From NCBI GenBank assembly GCA_029747015.1, contig JAKOGI010000125.1, positions 457,501 to 521,500 of the forward strand: a stretch of 64,000 nucleotides of DNA. The letters run 5' to 3'. Positions 1 through 10,150 of the stretch are shown here, in pieces. Positions within the stretch are counted from its first letter, which is position 1; each line of letters starts with the position of its first letter. The DNA comes from Carnegiea gigantea. Taxonomy: Eukaryota; Streptophyta; Magnoliopsida; Caryophyllales; Cactaceae. A program made the position numbers and the translations under genes. Under the pieces are notes generated by a model. The model was not told the DNA's origin and did no database searches. It saw only the letters and a program-made list of their open reading frames with translations.

Positions 1-1365
1 ATATTGCCGATGATTATAGTATTTAGGTTAATGCTTTTTATTTTAATATTTTTAAAAATTTATCAAATAATTTGTGTTGATTTGTCTTCTACAATAGATA
101 AACAAGTTCATATCACATAAATTTCAGGCATTATTAATAAGGAAACTACGATAACGATGAACAAAACTATTGCTATAACCAAAATTGGGAAAAGTATAGT
201 TGTAATTTTGTACATCACATAATTCCTAAGTCATATTTAGAAGAAAGATGAATATGTAATTTTTTAAGATGCTTATGGCAAAAGGAATAAGAAATTGAGT
301 CAAGGTCATAAGTGACATTTTACAAAATAATTTTGGTAGAATTACCTAATTTTATCAATGCAAATACTTGCTTTAAAAAACAACTAATATAATTAGTTAA
401 ATCAAATATCTAATATAATCAGCTAATAGTTAATAACTAACTGTCAATTATCACATAGGATCACTGTATTTGCATTGGATACTTGATCAATTCATTAACA
501 ACTGTAATTTTGCATTTAAAAAGAAAGATCAAATTAGGGGGTTGTAATAATGCGGTGATGCCAAATCAACATCAAGTCAGGCCAGCATATATAAGTTAGG
601 TTGTGTAACAGAAGGAGGACGTACGAGTTCCTCCTAATCCCAATAAATCTAGGATTAAGACATATTGTGCAGTGGGGAATGAACAATGAAGGTCCTAGCT
701 GTATGGGAGACTTTCTGAACCTAACCCAGCAATAGCATACAAAGTACAACGCAAACAGCTCTCTACTACCACTACAGTGTGCGTTTGTGTGTATCATTGT
801 CAAAGGATGGATATATCTTACCAGAAAGTGCAGTCCCTGCTGAGGAGTTAATGAAAAGATGATGTAAAAAGGGAATTCATTTGAATGTGTGTTGAGTGTG
901 ACAGACATGTCTTTGTTTTGTCATGAGCAGTCACTTTCCAGACACAATTCATCAGAGGAAGAGGAAGCCTAGGTAGTTTCAGCTGCCTGTGCTGTGCAGT
1001 CAATAATCAAGATAAGCACAAGCAACCCCCTTGGGTTGGGGGCTCATTTTCATTAATCCTCTTGGAAGAGGAGATATACCCAGAGAAATAACTTCTCTTG
1101 GATTTTCTTTTCTAGTTCTTGTGCCTTAATTAAGGTATAGGAAGGCTAGTATTGCAGTAGACTGGATGACATGATTTAGTTAATTTATGTCCAAGTCGAT
1201 CTATCATATGGTGCTCAACTTAGTCATATGCTTTTTCTTTTATTATTACTGATGATAACTTAGGTAAAACTCTTATAGGAAGATTTGTTTAAATTTCTAT
1301 GTATTTGACCCTTTTCAAAACAAGAGAACTTATCATGAGTCCTAACCTGTTAGGTAAGTTAGTTA
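1..1365. other. AT-rich intergenic sequence
   Basis: No gene or clear repeat was recognised. The 124-codon open frame on the minus strand at 534-908 has no recognisable domain, splice context or promoter and looks fortuitous. Confidence 0.5.
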
Positions 1366-1616
1366 AGGATATGTTCTATTTTGTGATAAGATATAGCTGT
1401 AAGGAGCTGTAAGGAGTTATAAGAAGATGTAAGGAATTGTTGAATGTTATAGAAAATGTATATGAGATGTAAAAAGATGTAAGGAGATGTAAGAAGATGT
1501 AAGGAGAAGTAAGGATTATGTTAAGGATGTAAGGAGCTGTAATGAGATGTAAGGAACTGTAAGGAGACGTAAACTTTTAGCTAAATTTTCAAAACCGCAA
1601 AATAAAATAGGGCCTC
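1366..1616. mobile_element. MITE-like element with 10-bp internal minisatellite
   Basis: About 18 degenerate copies of a 10-bp unit (TGTAAGGAGA and variants) run from about 1395 to 1575. They are bounded by imperfect inverted ends: GGATATGTTCTATTTTGTG on the left and the complement of GGCCCTATTTTATTTTGCG on the right. The ends resemble those of the Tourist-like elements at 21771 and 57735, so I infer a non-autonomous DNA element whose core is a minisatellite. No clean target duplication was found. Confidence 0.45.
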
Positions 1617-2035
1617 AGTCTCATAGGTTTGTGTTTGTTTGAAAAATCACTCTATCATCATCACTCTAACTAACAAGTTACGGTTCGATTAGTTTCCATA
1701 TGCTAAATGTTAATTATAGGCTTATAGCATAAATAGAGCAGAGCGGGATTCTTGAAATGGGAAATAGCATGAGTGGCTGATCCTTCTTAATAATTGATCT
1801 AAATGTGAAATGCTTTAATTTAAGACTTGTGAAAATTAGAATATGCTACCTAGCTGGTTCAAACTTTAAGTGTATTAATTTTGTTAGAGACCTACATGGT
1901 TATATGGAACTTGAAACATTAAGACTTTATTTTGTTTAAGATAAAAAGATCACTCATTTTTTCTGAATACATCAAAATCAAAATATCCTTCATATGAATA
2001 CCTCATTTAGTCAAATATGAACGTAATCCTACTTG
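1617..2035. other. AT-rich intergenic sequence
   Basis: No gene, RNA or repeat structure was recognised here. Confidence 0.4.
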
Positions 2036-3008
2036 CGCTTGTTTCTTTCGAATGTAAATTTTGACTTCTATTTTCATTTCGTTTCCTCCCCCTCATCCAT
2101 AATCCGTTCCATTCCTTCCTATTTCTAAAATATAAATACTACTTCTTCCCACACTCTTTCATCCCTTCCCACTTCATTCTGTTCCATTTCATTTCTTCCC
2201 ATTCAGTTGTACAAATCATTATCAAAAATATTCAATAAGGGGTGTGAAAAAAAATTCGAAACCGAAAAACCGAAAAAATCGAACAGAAAAACCGGTGAAC
2301 TGAACAAATTTTTCAAAAAAGTCGGTTCGGTTAACCGAACCGAAATTTTTTTTCGATTTTCGGTTCGGTTATGGTTCGGATTATTTGAAAATTCGGTTAA
2401 CCGAACCGAAAATAAATTTTTTTTTTGAAAAATTATACATAAAAAATAAAAAAATTCGGTAAAAAAGTGCACTATTTTATTATTTATAAATGGTAACCAA
2501 AGTTTAATTTTTATAAAAAGAATTTAAACATAAAAGAATGACAAATTTAGGTAAGAAAGCATAAGTTTTTTATTATTTGTAAACAGTTAACCGGTAACCG
2601 AACCGAAAAACCGGTTAACCGAAATTTTCGGTTCGGTTCGGTTACGGTTCGAGTTTTGGACGAACCGAAATTTTCGATTAACTGAAAAATGGTTAACCGA
2701 AATTTTCGGTTTGATTACGGTTTGGAATTTTTTTGAACCGAAAAACCGGTTAACCAATTTTCGGTCAACCGAAACTCCGGTTAACCGGTTTTACACCACC
2801 CCTACTGACCCATTTCAATTCCTTCATTCCTATTCCGTTTCATTCCATTCCAATCTTTTCCACTCCATTTCACTCATTATCACTCCTATGACCCCCCCCA
2901 AAAAAAAACCCGTTCTTTTTCACTTTATTTCATTTCTTACCATTTCGTTCCATTCTTTTGCATTTCATAACCATTTCATTCCTACAAAAAGAATAAACCC
3001 TTATCGGC
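2036..3008. mobile_element. CATTCC-rich MITE-like element, split by a nested insertion
   Basis: Both sides of the 2238-2803 element carry the same pyrimidine-rich sequence, built of degenerate CATTCCATTC-type units. The outer ends (GTTTCTTTCGAATG near 2040; the complement of AGAATAAACCC near 2990) resemble the GGGYCTRTTCTTTTCG ends of other elements in this window. I read it as one minisatellite-cored MITE that a second transposon later entered. Confidence 0.4.
2238..2803. mobile_element. hAT-like MITE, rich in GGTTAACCG motifs
   Basis: Terminal inverted repeats AGGGGTGTGAAAA and (complement of) TTTTACACCACCCCT frame 566 bp. Both flanks are dense in CCGAACCG/CGGTTAACCG motifs around an AT-rich centre. 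Similar motif-rich short elements are common in eudicot genomes and are usually assigned to hAT-type MITEs; that assignment is an inference, because no 8-bp duplication was found. Open frames on both strands here are by-products of the inverted symmetry. Confidence 0.55.
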
Positions 3009-3660
3009 ATTCTTTAATTATCAAACAAGCTTTACAGATTCATCAATAATTTGTGTTAGGTTTTAGCTAATTAGTTTCTACAAGATGGTTAGTGACATTA
3101 TAATACTAAAATCTCAATACCTTCCTACAACAATTTAGAACCAAAAAAATGAGTACACCCTTTGGGTTTGACTCTCTATCCTTTTGCCACAAGCCACCAT
3201 TCTGGCACTTGTACTCCTTGTAAAATATTAATTAGCACACGGAAATTATTGGTACTGTTTAGTTAGATAAACTTTTAAAATATTTTCTTGACCTCATGAA
3301 AGCTACTCGTGCATAATGCATTATTCTAGCACAAAGTGTTTTTTTAAAAACTAATTATTCTGTCCCTTTTTCTTCTTTTTTTTTCAAGTATATGTGTAAA
3401 AATAATTTCATTACATTGATGAACCAATACGATGCCGAGTATATATATACCCCCAAAAAAAAACCCTGGCCAAACCCAAACAAAAAGAAAAAAGAAAAAA
3501 GAAATGGAAATCCTAATACAAACAAATTTATTTATTTACATTTAAAGAATTGTGGACTTCCCCAAATAAAATAAAAAATAAAAATTGTGGGCTTGCCGAA
3601 GCAGGAAGTAGGCCTAGGTGAGCCCCATTGCCATACTCTTCCGTCGCCACCCGAGCCCCC
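3009..3660. other. Intergenic sequence and distal promoter region of the RTFL gene
   Basis: AT-rich, with A-runs and C-run/A-run junctions (for example C5A9 near 3450). No coding exon was recognised. Confidence 0.4.
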
Positions 3661-3670
3661 TTCCAACCAC

Positions 3671-3680
3671 TAATAAATAC
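3671..3680 (+). promoter_or_regulatory. Putative TATA element of the RTFL gene
   Basis: TAATAAATAC is followed by a pyrimidine-rich stretch (CACTTCTTCC and CTTTTTCTTCTC) typical of a plant transcription start and 5' leader, about 210 bp before the start codon. Confidence 0.4.
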
Positions 3681-3889
3681 CCAATATCCCCACTTCTTCC
3701 TAGTATCCTCACTTCTTTTTCTTCTCAATATCAGCTCCCTCTCTCTCTTCCAATCCAAGCAACCAACAATCAAACCTCCAAATTACCACTTCTCCCAGAA
3801 AGTTTTCATCTTGTTCTTCAATCTCTCCAATTCAATCTAAATTTCCTGCTCAATTTGGGTCTTAATCTTAGTTGGGTTAACGAACGAAC

Positions 3890-4147
3890 ATGGCTTCAGC
3901 TGCTCCTACGATTGCATCTGTACCATCTTCGTCGACAACAACTTCGGGTTTGTACTTGGATGAGAAATGGAAGTTATCAAAGAAAGAGGGCAGCACGAGA
4001 AGTTTTCTCTCAGGCAATTCGTCGAACAGGAAGTGTGCATTCTCAAGAAAATGTGCCAGGCTTGTCAAAGAGCAGAGAGCCAGGTTCTACATCATGAGGA
4101 GATGCGTTGCTATGCTCATCTGTTGGCGGGATTATGGGGATTCTTGA
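3890..4147 (+). CDS. RTFL: DVL/ROTUNDIFOLIA-like small polypeptide
   Basis: An 85-residue intronless protein. The C-terminal third is the DVL/RTFL domain: about residues 48-80 contain KCARLVKEQRARFYIMRRC followed by VAMLICW, the family hallmark. The N-terminal half is Ser/Thr-rich and variable, as usual in the family. Arabidopsis ROT4/DVL members act at the plasma membrane and restrict polar cell proliferation and organ length when over-expressed; the role here is inferred from family membership. The first ATG (3890) sits in the context AACATGG and gives the expected length. A TATA-like site lies upstream and a long AT-rich 3' region follows. Several paralogues usually exist in a genome, so the exact family number is not assignable. 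Confidence 0.9.
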   Translation: MASAAPTIASVPSSSTTTSGLYLDEKWKLSKKEGSTRSFLSGNSSNRKCAFSRKCARLVKEQRARFYIMRRCVAMLICWRDYGDS

Positions 4148-4790
4148 ATTCGGAGACAAGACTCAACAACCCCAAATGAAGAATCTCTTCAATTAGGGTT
4201 CTTTCTTTCCTCTTTCTCTCTACGAGATGATCAGACATGGGGAAAAAATCCAGAACCCATTTCAAGATTTTCTTTTGCTTTTGCTGGCATCCGAGGAAGA
4301 AGAGGATAATTAGAGTAAGAAAGGGGGAAAAAAGGTCATATACTGTACATATCTGGGTTTTTTGGGGGGGTGTTTCCTGGGCAGCTCAAAAAGCAAATTT
4401 TGGGTGTCCTAATTAGCTCTGTAACTTAGCCAAATCACAAAATATCGTTTGAATTTGAATGGAAATTGGAAACCCATCAAAAGCATGGCAACAAACAACG
4501 CACTGTCCTGTTTCTACTGGGTACTCTGTTTTGTGTCGTTTGTCTTCTTGATTCACTCTGTGGTTTTCTGCAACTGTTTCTGGGTTCTGCTGATTCTACT
4601 CTCGGAAGTGACGGGCAATCAACGACTCTGTTCAATTTCACAACTGCGATTTTGGTTCATGAGCTCACCTCAGATCATTGTTCAGTTCAGTAGGGTTAAT
4701 CAACCAATTATTCAGCTACTACGGTGGGGTTTTTTTTTTTTTTTTTGGGGGGTCGGGTCTATAGTTTATTAATTAAGGTGAAATCATTCT
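4148..4790 (+). other. 3' UTR and downstream region of the RTFL gene
   Basis: Non-coding sequence after the RTFL stop. It includes a T17G6 homopolymer junction at 4730-4752. Two overlapping open frames at 4449-4772 have no recognisable domain and are taken as chance. The transcript end is not resolved. Confidence 0.35.
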
Positions 4791-7700
4791 TAGGCAAGTA
4801 GGCAACGACATTGTGGGTTGCCAGTAAAGAAATGGTGGGATAGGCATATGGATCAACGTGGGTGAGAGAGCGACGGGCAGAAGAGAAGTACCTTTATTTT
4901 TGTCGCCAATTATTCTAAACACAAACCATTATTCTAAATATGCATTAAAAAAAAACCTATCATTGTCAATTTTGGCATTTGCTAAAAAAGTTCATATAAA
5001 TCTTTTTATGGGTTCAATAAAATAAAGCAAAATTATGAATATTTTGTTATAAGATACTTTTTAAATATTTTGTCTTGAGTCTATTGTCTTAAAATGTGTA
5101 TTATCATGTATCAAGTTGACCAAAAAAAAAAAAAAGGTATGCTGGGGTAGTAAAAAAGTGTTACAACTTATTAGTTGTGAAAAATTATCTTCTTATAATA
5201 TCTTTTCACATTTATAAAATTACACATATGATATGCCTTTGCAGACGAGGTTGTCAATATGTATCTGTCGGCGTTGCCGATGTTGACTAACCTTTATAGC
5301 TCATAAGAAATTGTAATTATTAAAAACTTGATGATTTTAAATCTTAAAACACATTAACTTGGGTTAAAGAAAAACATTTTAAGATTTTAAATCAATTCAA
5401 GTGTTTTTAGATAAGATAATCTTGTAATATATTGATAAAAGGCAAATTCAATTCTTAAATGACAGTAATTGGTTACTTGGGGCTCTATTCTAGGACTCAT
5501 TCATTTAATTAAGTTGGCTGTGAATGTTATTAGGCTATCAATTTTATGTTTAATTCTTATAAAATCTTTACAAATTATTATCAAATTCCTACATTTAAAA
5601 TTTGCCTTTTAACCTTTACACCTCCCTATTAAATAAAGAAACACGCTATTTATATTGAGGGATGGTGGGAGGTAGGAGCCCGAAATGCTCTTTTGGAGCC
5701 AATTCTCAATTCTCATGCTTGGGGTTTTAGCCTTTAGGCTTAGGGTCACCTACATGGGGGTTTGTCCTTGAGGTTTTGACCACCCAATGGACCACTTTGA
5801 CCTTTCACCGCCCACTTTGATCCGTCTAGCTCCAAAGCTTTCTTAGCCTAGCTGGCTAGCTGGGTGGGTCCACCATCATGGCCCCCACTAAGCCATGCCT
5901 TGAAGCAACTGGGTTTTGGATACCATTTGGATGATTTTGGTGGGTCCAAATGTCTAATTAGAATAATGTTCTCTTATATTACAGTGTTTTTGGGGTAAAA
6001 ATAAATTGTTACTATTTGATTGCCAATGGCTTAAAATGGTAAATTATTTTTGTTAAAACTGTGTTCAAATTGTATCTAAGGGTTTTTACGTAAGATAGTT
6101 TGATTAAACCCAACAATAATTTGCTCTGTTATGAGAGTTTTTTTTCCTTTTATATCAATAAATATAACCACCGAAATAGGAAGCTACTTTTGAGGGAGAA
6201 AAAAGATTATAATGTGGAAAATATAGAGTAAATTATTTGAAAAATGGATATGAATAGGTCATTATGAGGGCAGTAGTAGATGAGCCAAAACCGCCCAAAA
6301 TATGTGAAGTTTACAGCCAGGTTTCTAACCCATATCTTTGAATGGTAAATGTGGATGTGGATTTATGGGACGGAGAGAAGTAGAATCAACTACTGAAGCA
6401 GGTTGCAATGGCAAAGTGTAAGGTGGGCCTCATGTCTGGCCCTAAAGATCCTAACAGAGGACACGATTTTAATCATCACTTTTACTTGTTTAAAATAGCC
6501 CACCTCCCATGTTCGTGTCCATCCCCATTTGGTCACCCATCACACCAATGTGTAATCCCCAATGGCCCCATTTGACCCCTCCTGCACTGGGCCCTACCCT
6601 TGTATTAAAATTATTCCATCTTTTATTCTTTCTTTTGAAAAAATGAATAATAATAAAAAAAATACATATGTAATACCACCTGATTGATTAATCTTATCTT
6701 ATAATTATTATGGTGCGTAACATTTAATTCAAGTGGCCTTGTTATTAGAAATTTTGATATTAATAATTTAAATAAAGAATTAGATACCAGGACAAATTAG
6801 GATAATAATATTACCTCTTCACATGATGTCGTGCATTAACAACCATGGAGGACGAATGATTTATGTATCAGTCTAGGCATGATAGGATAGCTACCAACTC
6901 TAGGGCCCCTTGAGCATAGGAAGTAACTCAAGGCACATTTTGATGTCGATATGATAATATTCAACTTCACAATAATATGATCAATGGGTGGAATAATATA
7001 TAGTACATCTTAATCCTCCATACTTGAATTGAATGTTACCTATGATGCATCGCTTTGGTTAAGGCACCAGTTCAAGAGAGGATGCCTATTACACCAACAA
7101 TGAAAATTAGTTATCAACACTAGGTGGTAATGTTATTGTAGTGAAAGTTATGGATCATAAAGTTGTAATCCAACTCTACAATGGGTGTTTGTTGGTCAAT
7201 CTTAAGGTTGTCATCACGAAAGTTCCTCATATCATCATTTTTCCTAATCCATACAGGCTCTATTTTCATCGAGTTTATTTTTTATTTTACATTTTAGGGA
7301 ATGATAGTATTTCATATCATGATAAATAAGAAGAAACATTGCAGAATCTTCTAGTTATTTTAGAATATTCCTTAATATTCACAAATTTTTTTCGTCTGGT
7401 TGTATTTGGTTAGTTATTGAGTTAAGATTTGTTTTTTTGTTTTTTTAGGGTGCATGAAATTAACAAATTTCTTTGAGGTTAACTGAAAATGGGTAAGATT
7501 GCATTCATGTCTCTGGGCATTGGACATGACTCTTTATGACGTACAAAATGGCGAAATAAAGGCCAACTACACGGTCCACTGGGATTAATTAGCATTCTTT
7601 TTTTTTTTGGGGGGGGGGGGGGTTTACAAATCAAAGCAGAAAAGTGTGGTGTTTTAATGTTTGGGCATTGTTCATCAATGTCGCTTGTTGCATTGCGCTT

Positions 7701-7828
7701 ATCTATTGAAAATCTTTTTCTGGTTAAAGAAAAGTGCGTGCCACCTCTGTATGTTTTTTCATGCAATTGGAAACTACTGCTGTTGTTCGATGTACGATTC
7801 TGACAGCACATAAAGAAATATTCGATGA
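4791..7828. other. Intergenic sequence, no feature recognised
   Basis: AT-rich spacer with a less AT-rich stretch at 5670-6600. A T11G14 junction lies at 7598-7622. I see no gene, RNA or transposon ends that I can defend. Confidence 0.4.
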
Positions 7829-7873
7829 CATTAAAGAATATGAATGCAATTACGCAGAGAATGTGTAAAAACA
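7829..7873. repeat. Left part of a tandem repeat interrupted by the MULE
   Basis: AATGCAATTACGCAGAGAAT followed by GTGTAAAAACA matches the repeat unit found on the other side of the MULE at 13953-14130. The last nine bases (7865-7873, GTAAAAACA) are the MULE target duplication. Confidence 0.7.
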
Positions 7874-7950
7874 GAGTCCTTCACTGCCTATGCCATCCAA
7901 CTTATCATTTTTTATCAGAAATGCCATCCCACTTTATTTTAACTCAACCG
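7874..7950. repeat. MULE left terminal inverted repeat
   Basis: It aligns by eye with the reverse complement of 13860-13936 through shared blocks such as CCAT..AACT, AAT.CCAT and ACTTT(TT)ATTTT in the same order and spacing. It is clearly diverged from its partner. Confidence 0.6.
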
Positions 7951-8029
7951 GCTATTGCAAGTTAACTCTCCTTATTTTTTTAAATTAAAAAAGAAAAATG
8001 GCTTAATTGACATTAAAAAAACAAGAGGA

Positions 8030-9070
8030 TAGGCTATGTCCATCAGTCCATGGCTGCAGACCTTCAAAACTTTCTGGCCTTCTCTTCAACCTCCCCTTTC
8101 CTGAAACTCCATGATGGTGCCTCGTCTTTCCTTCACTCATAGTCGAAATTGTTCGAATTTTCTTACTCTGCATTAATTGTATCACATCAGTGGGAATCAA
8201 AGCTCAATCATATTGAAATTGGGCAAATCAAACCATTCTTTTCTCCACTAAAACCTAACCCTAATTTGTTAAATTGATCCTCCAAATCCATTCACAACTC
8301 ATAATTGCTTTCAAATTACCTTCCTTTACTAACATTCGATCATCTTTATCCAAATTTATCAATTTTTTGCTGCCAACGTTTTATTCAGATGCTTGAAGCT
8401 GTGATTTTGGGGAGGATAAATCTAGTTCTATTGCCATTGATAAAGGTGAGTTTGAAGTGAAGAAGCCTTTGGGTTACTGTCAGTGGAAGAAGATCAAAAT
8501 CCACCATTTAACAAGGTTCTATGATCAATTATTCTATATGGGCTTGGTGAAGTTATGTATTTTAGAATGTAATTGGATTCATTGTATTATTATGAGCTCA
8601 ATACTGGAATGGCTGTCAATTCAGCGAATTTTAAATGTTCTCTGCTATGTAGTAGGCATAGAGGAAAAGAAGTCAAGAAGAAGACCAAGAAATTTTTTTG
8701 CTGTCTCTGGTTGGTTGGCTGCAGGGAAGTAAATGGGCAAGGATGCACAGGAAGTTGACTTATACAACCTATGCAACATATCCATATTTGACATGGAGGA
8801 AAGGAATGCTAGGACATTCAAATATGGGCAATTCATTGAAGAACAGACTGTAACAGAGGTGCAACAGCTTATTAGTTGTAGACTTGTGTATCTGGCTAGC
8901 ATTAATTGTAAATTATCAGGATGCAAGAGTTATGTTGTAACTTGGTTGGCAATGAGAGCCTAGATGTTGTAATTAGCAAAAGAATATAGCCTAAATGTTG
9001 TAAGATGATCTTTGTTCTTGTAATAAAACTCTGTAATCAATGAAGAGAGTTTCTATCATAATTGGTCTCT
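8030..9070 (+). other. Possible second transcription unit inside the MULE
   Basis: Two consecutive plus-strand open frames (8457-8732, 91 codons; 8733-8963, 76 codons) sit between a leader-like stretch (8215-8400) and a 3'-UTR-like stretch with AATAAAAC near 9020. The second frame starts at 8733 with MGKDAQEVDLYN, just after a good splice acceptor (GGCTGCAG). No domain is recognised. It points towards the minus-strand transposase gene. It may be an accessory MULE gene, a captured host fragment or non-coding. Confidence 0.3.
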
Positions 9071-10150
9071 TTGTACTGCACATTTTGTGTATTAATTGCA
9101 AATTGAGCTTTTGGGTGCAAGTTGAGCTTTGTGTGGAAAGTGATTGCCTTTATTGTTTGATAATGTTACCAAGCTAAATGAGCTTAATGGCTGGCCGTTG
9201 CATATTCAGCATAAGAAAACCATGACGGGGTACTTGTTTGTCTGGAAAATGCAGCCACAAATACCATCCAACAGCAGATTCTGATTGGATTGTTTAGAAT
9301 AGACTCTGAACTGATACTAACATTATAACTTTAACTTAATCCCTCTGTTAAATGTTTTAGTCTGCTATAGCGACAATCCTTTTCTTTTGTATATTTTTTT
9401 TATGAGAGTTTTCATCTACATATGCATTTGTTATTACTGGCATTATAATTTATACTTTCTAGTTGTAGTAACATCAGCCAAGCATGATCATTCTTTGCAT
9501 TGCACCATATATAGATTCACCACAAGTTCCATCAAAATGGACACCAAAATTAGCACTTGAGTGACAAAAGGCAAAGCCTGAAGTATTCTCCAGCAAAAGA
9601 ACAGCAGCAGTATCATGAGCAGGAACCTACTCAGGTTATTTTTCTCGAGTTCATTGCTTAATTTTCTCTTCGGATGACTGGAGAAGTCTATGATTTATGA
9701 GATACTAATGACCTAGGATAGGTTGATTAAACTTGGTGCATATGGCAGGTGAAATAATGCATTCTCTGTAACAAGTTTATGAATGTTACCAAATGAGCTC
9801 AATTCTACACATAAAAAGGGAAGCAACCTATTTTTTAAAAACAATCTGTTAAGTAATGGAATGCTACAGTTACAAAAGATTCTGACAATTAACATGCCAC
9901 CATTTAGTTGACAAGAATGGGCAGAACATTAACCTGCATCTGGTTCTTCATTCCTTTGATATGGAGGGCCACAATCTTCAACGTAAACCGAAAACGTCTT
10001 ACCTACCAAAATATTTATCAAGACTCCTTTCTTGCCCAAATATTTACTAAATATGCATAAGCACATTTCATTCATTTCAAAATGCAAAAGCTTGGCTTTC
10101 TTGGCTGGCGAACACCTCCCCACCCTTGCTCATGGTACAGGTTGGTCTCC
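9071..10150. other. Internal non-coding part of the MULE
   Basis: Sequence between the plus-strand unit and the 3' end of the transposase pseudogene. No domain is seen in either strand. Confidence 0.35.

Noticed and set aside
534..908. 124-codon minus-strand open frame
   Set aside because: No domain, no splice or promoter context and an unlikely composition; regarded as chance.
2203..2472. Overlapping open frames on both strands
   Set aside because: They arise from the inverted, motif-rich structure of the MITE at 2238-2803.
4449..4772. 107-codon frame downstream of the RTFL gene
   Set aside because: Runs into the T17G6 tract and has no family resemblance; most likely 3' UTR.
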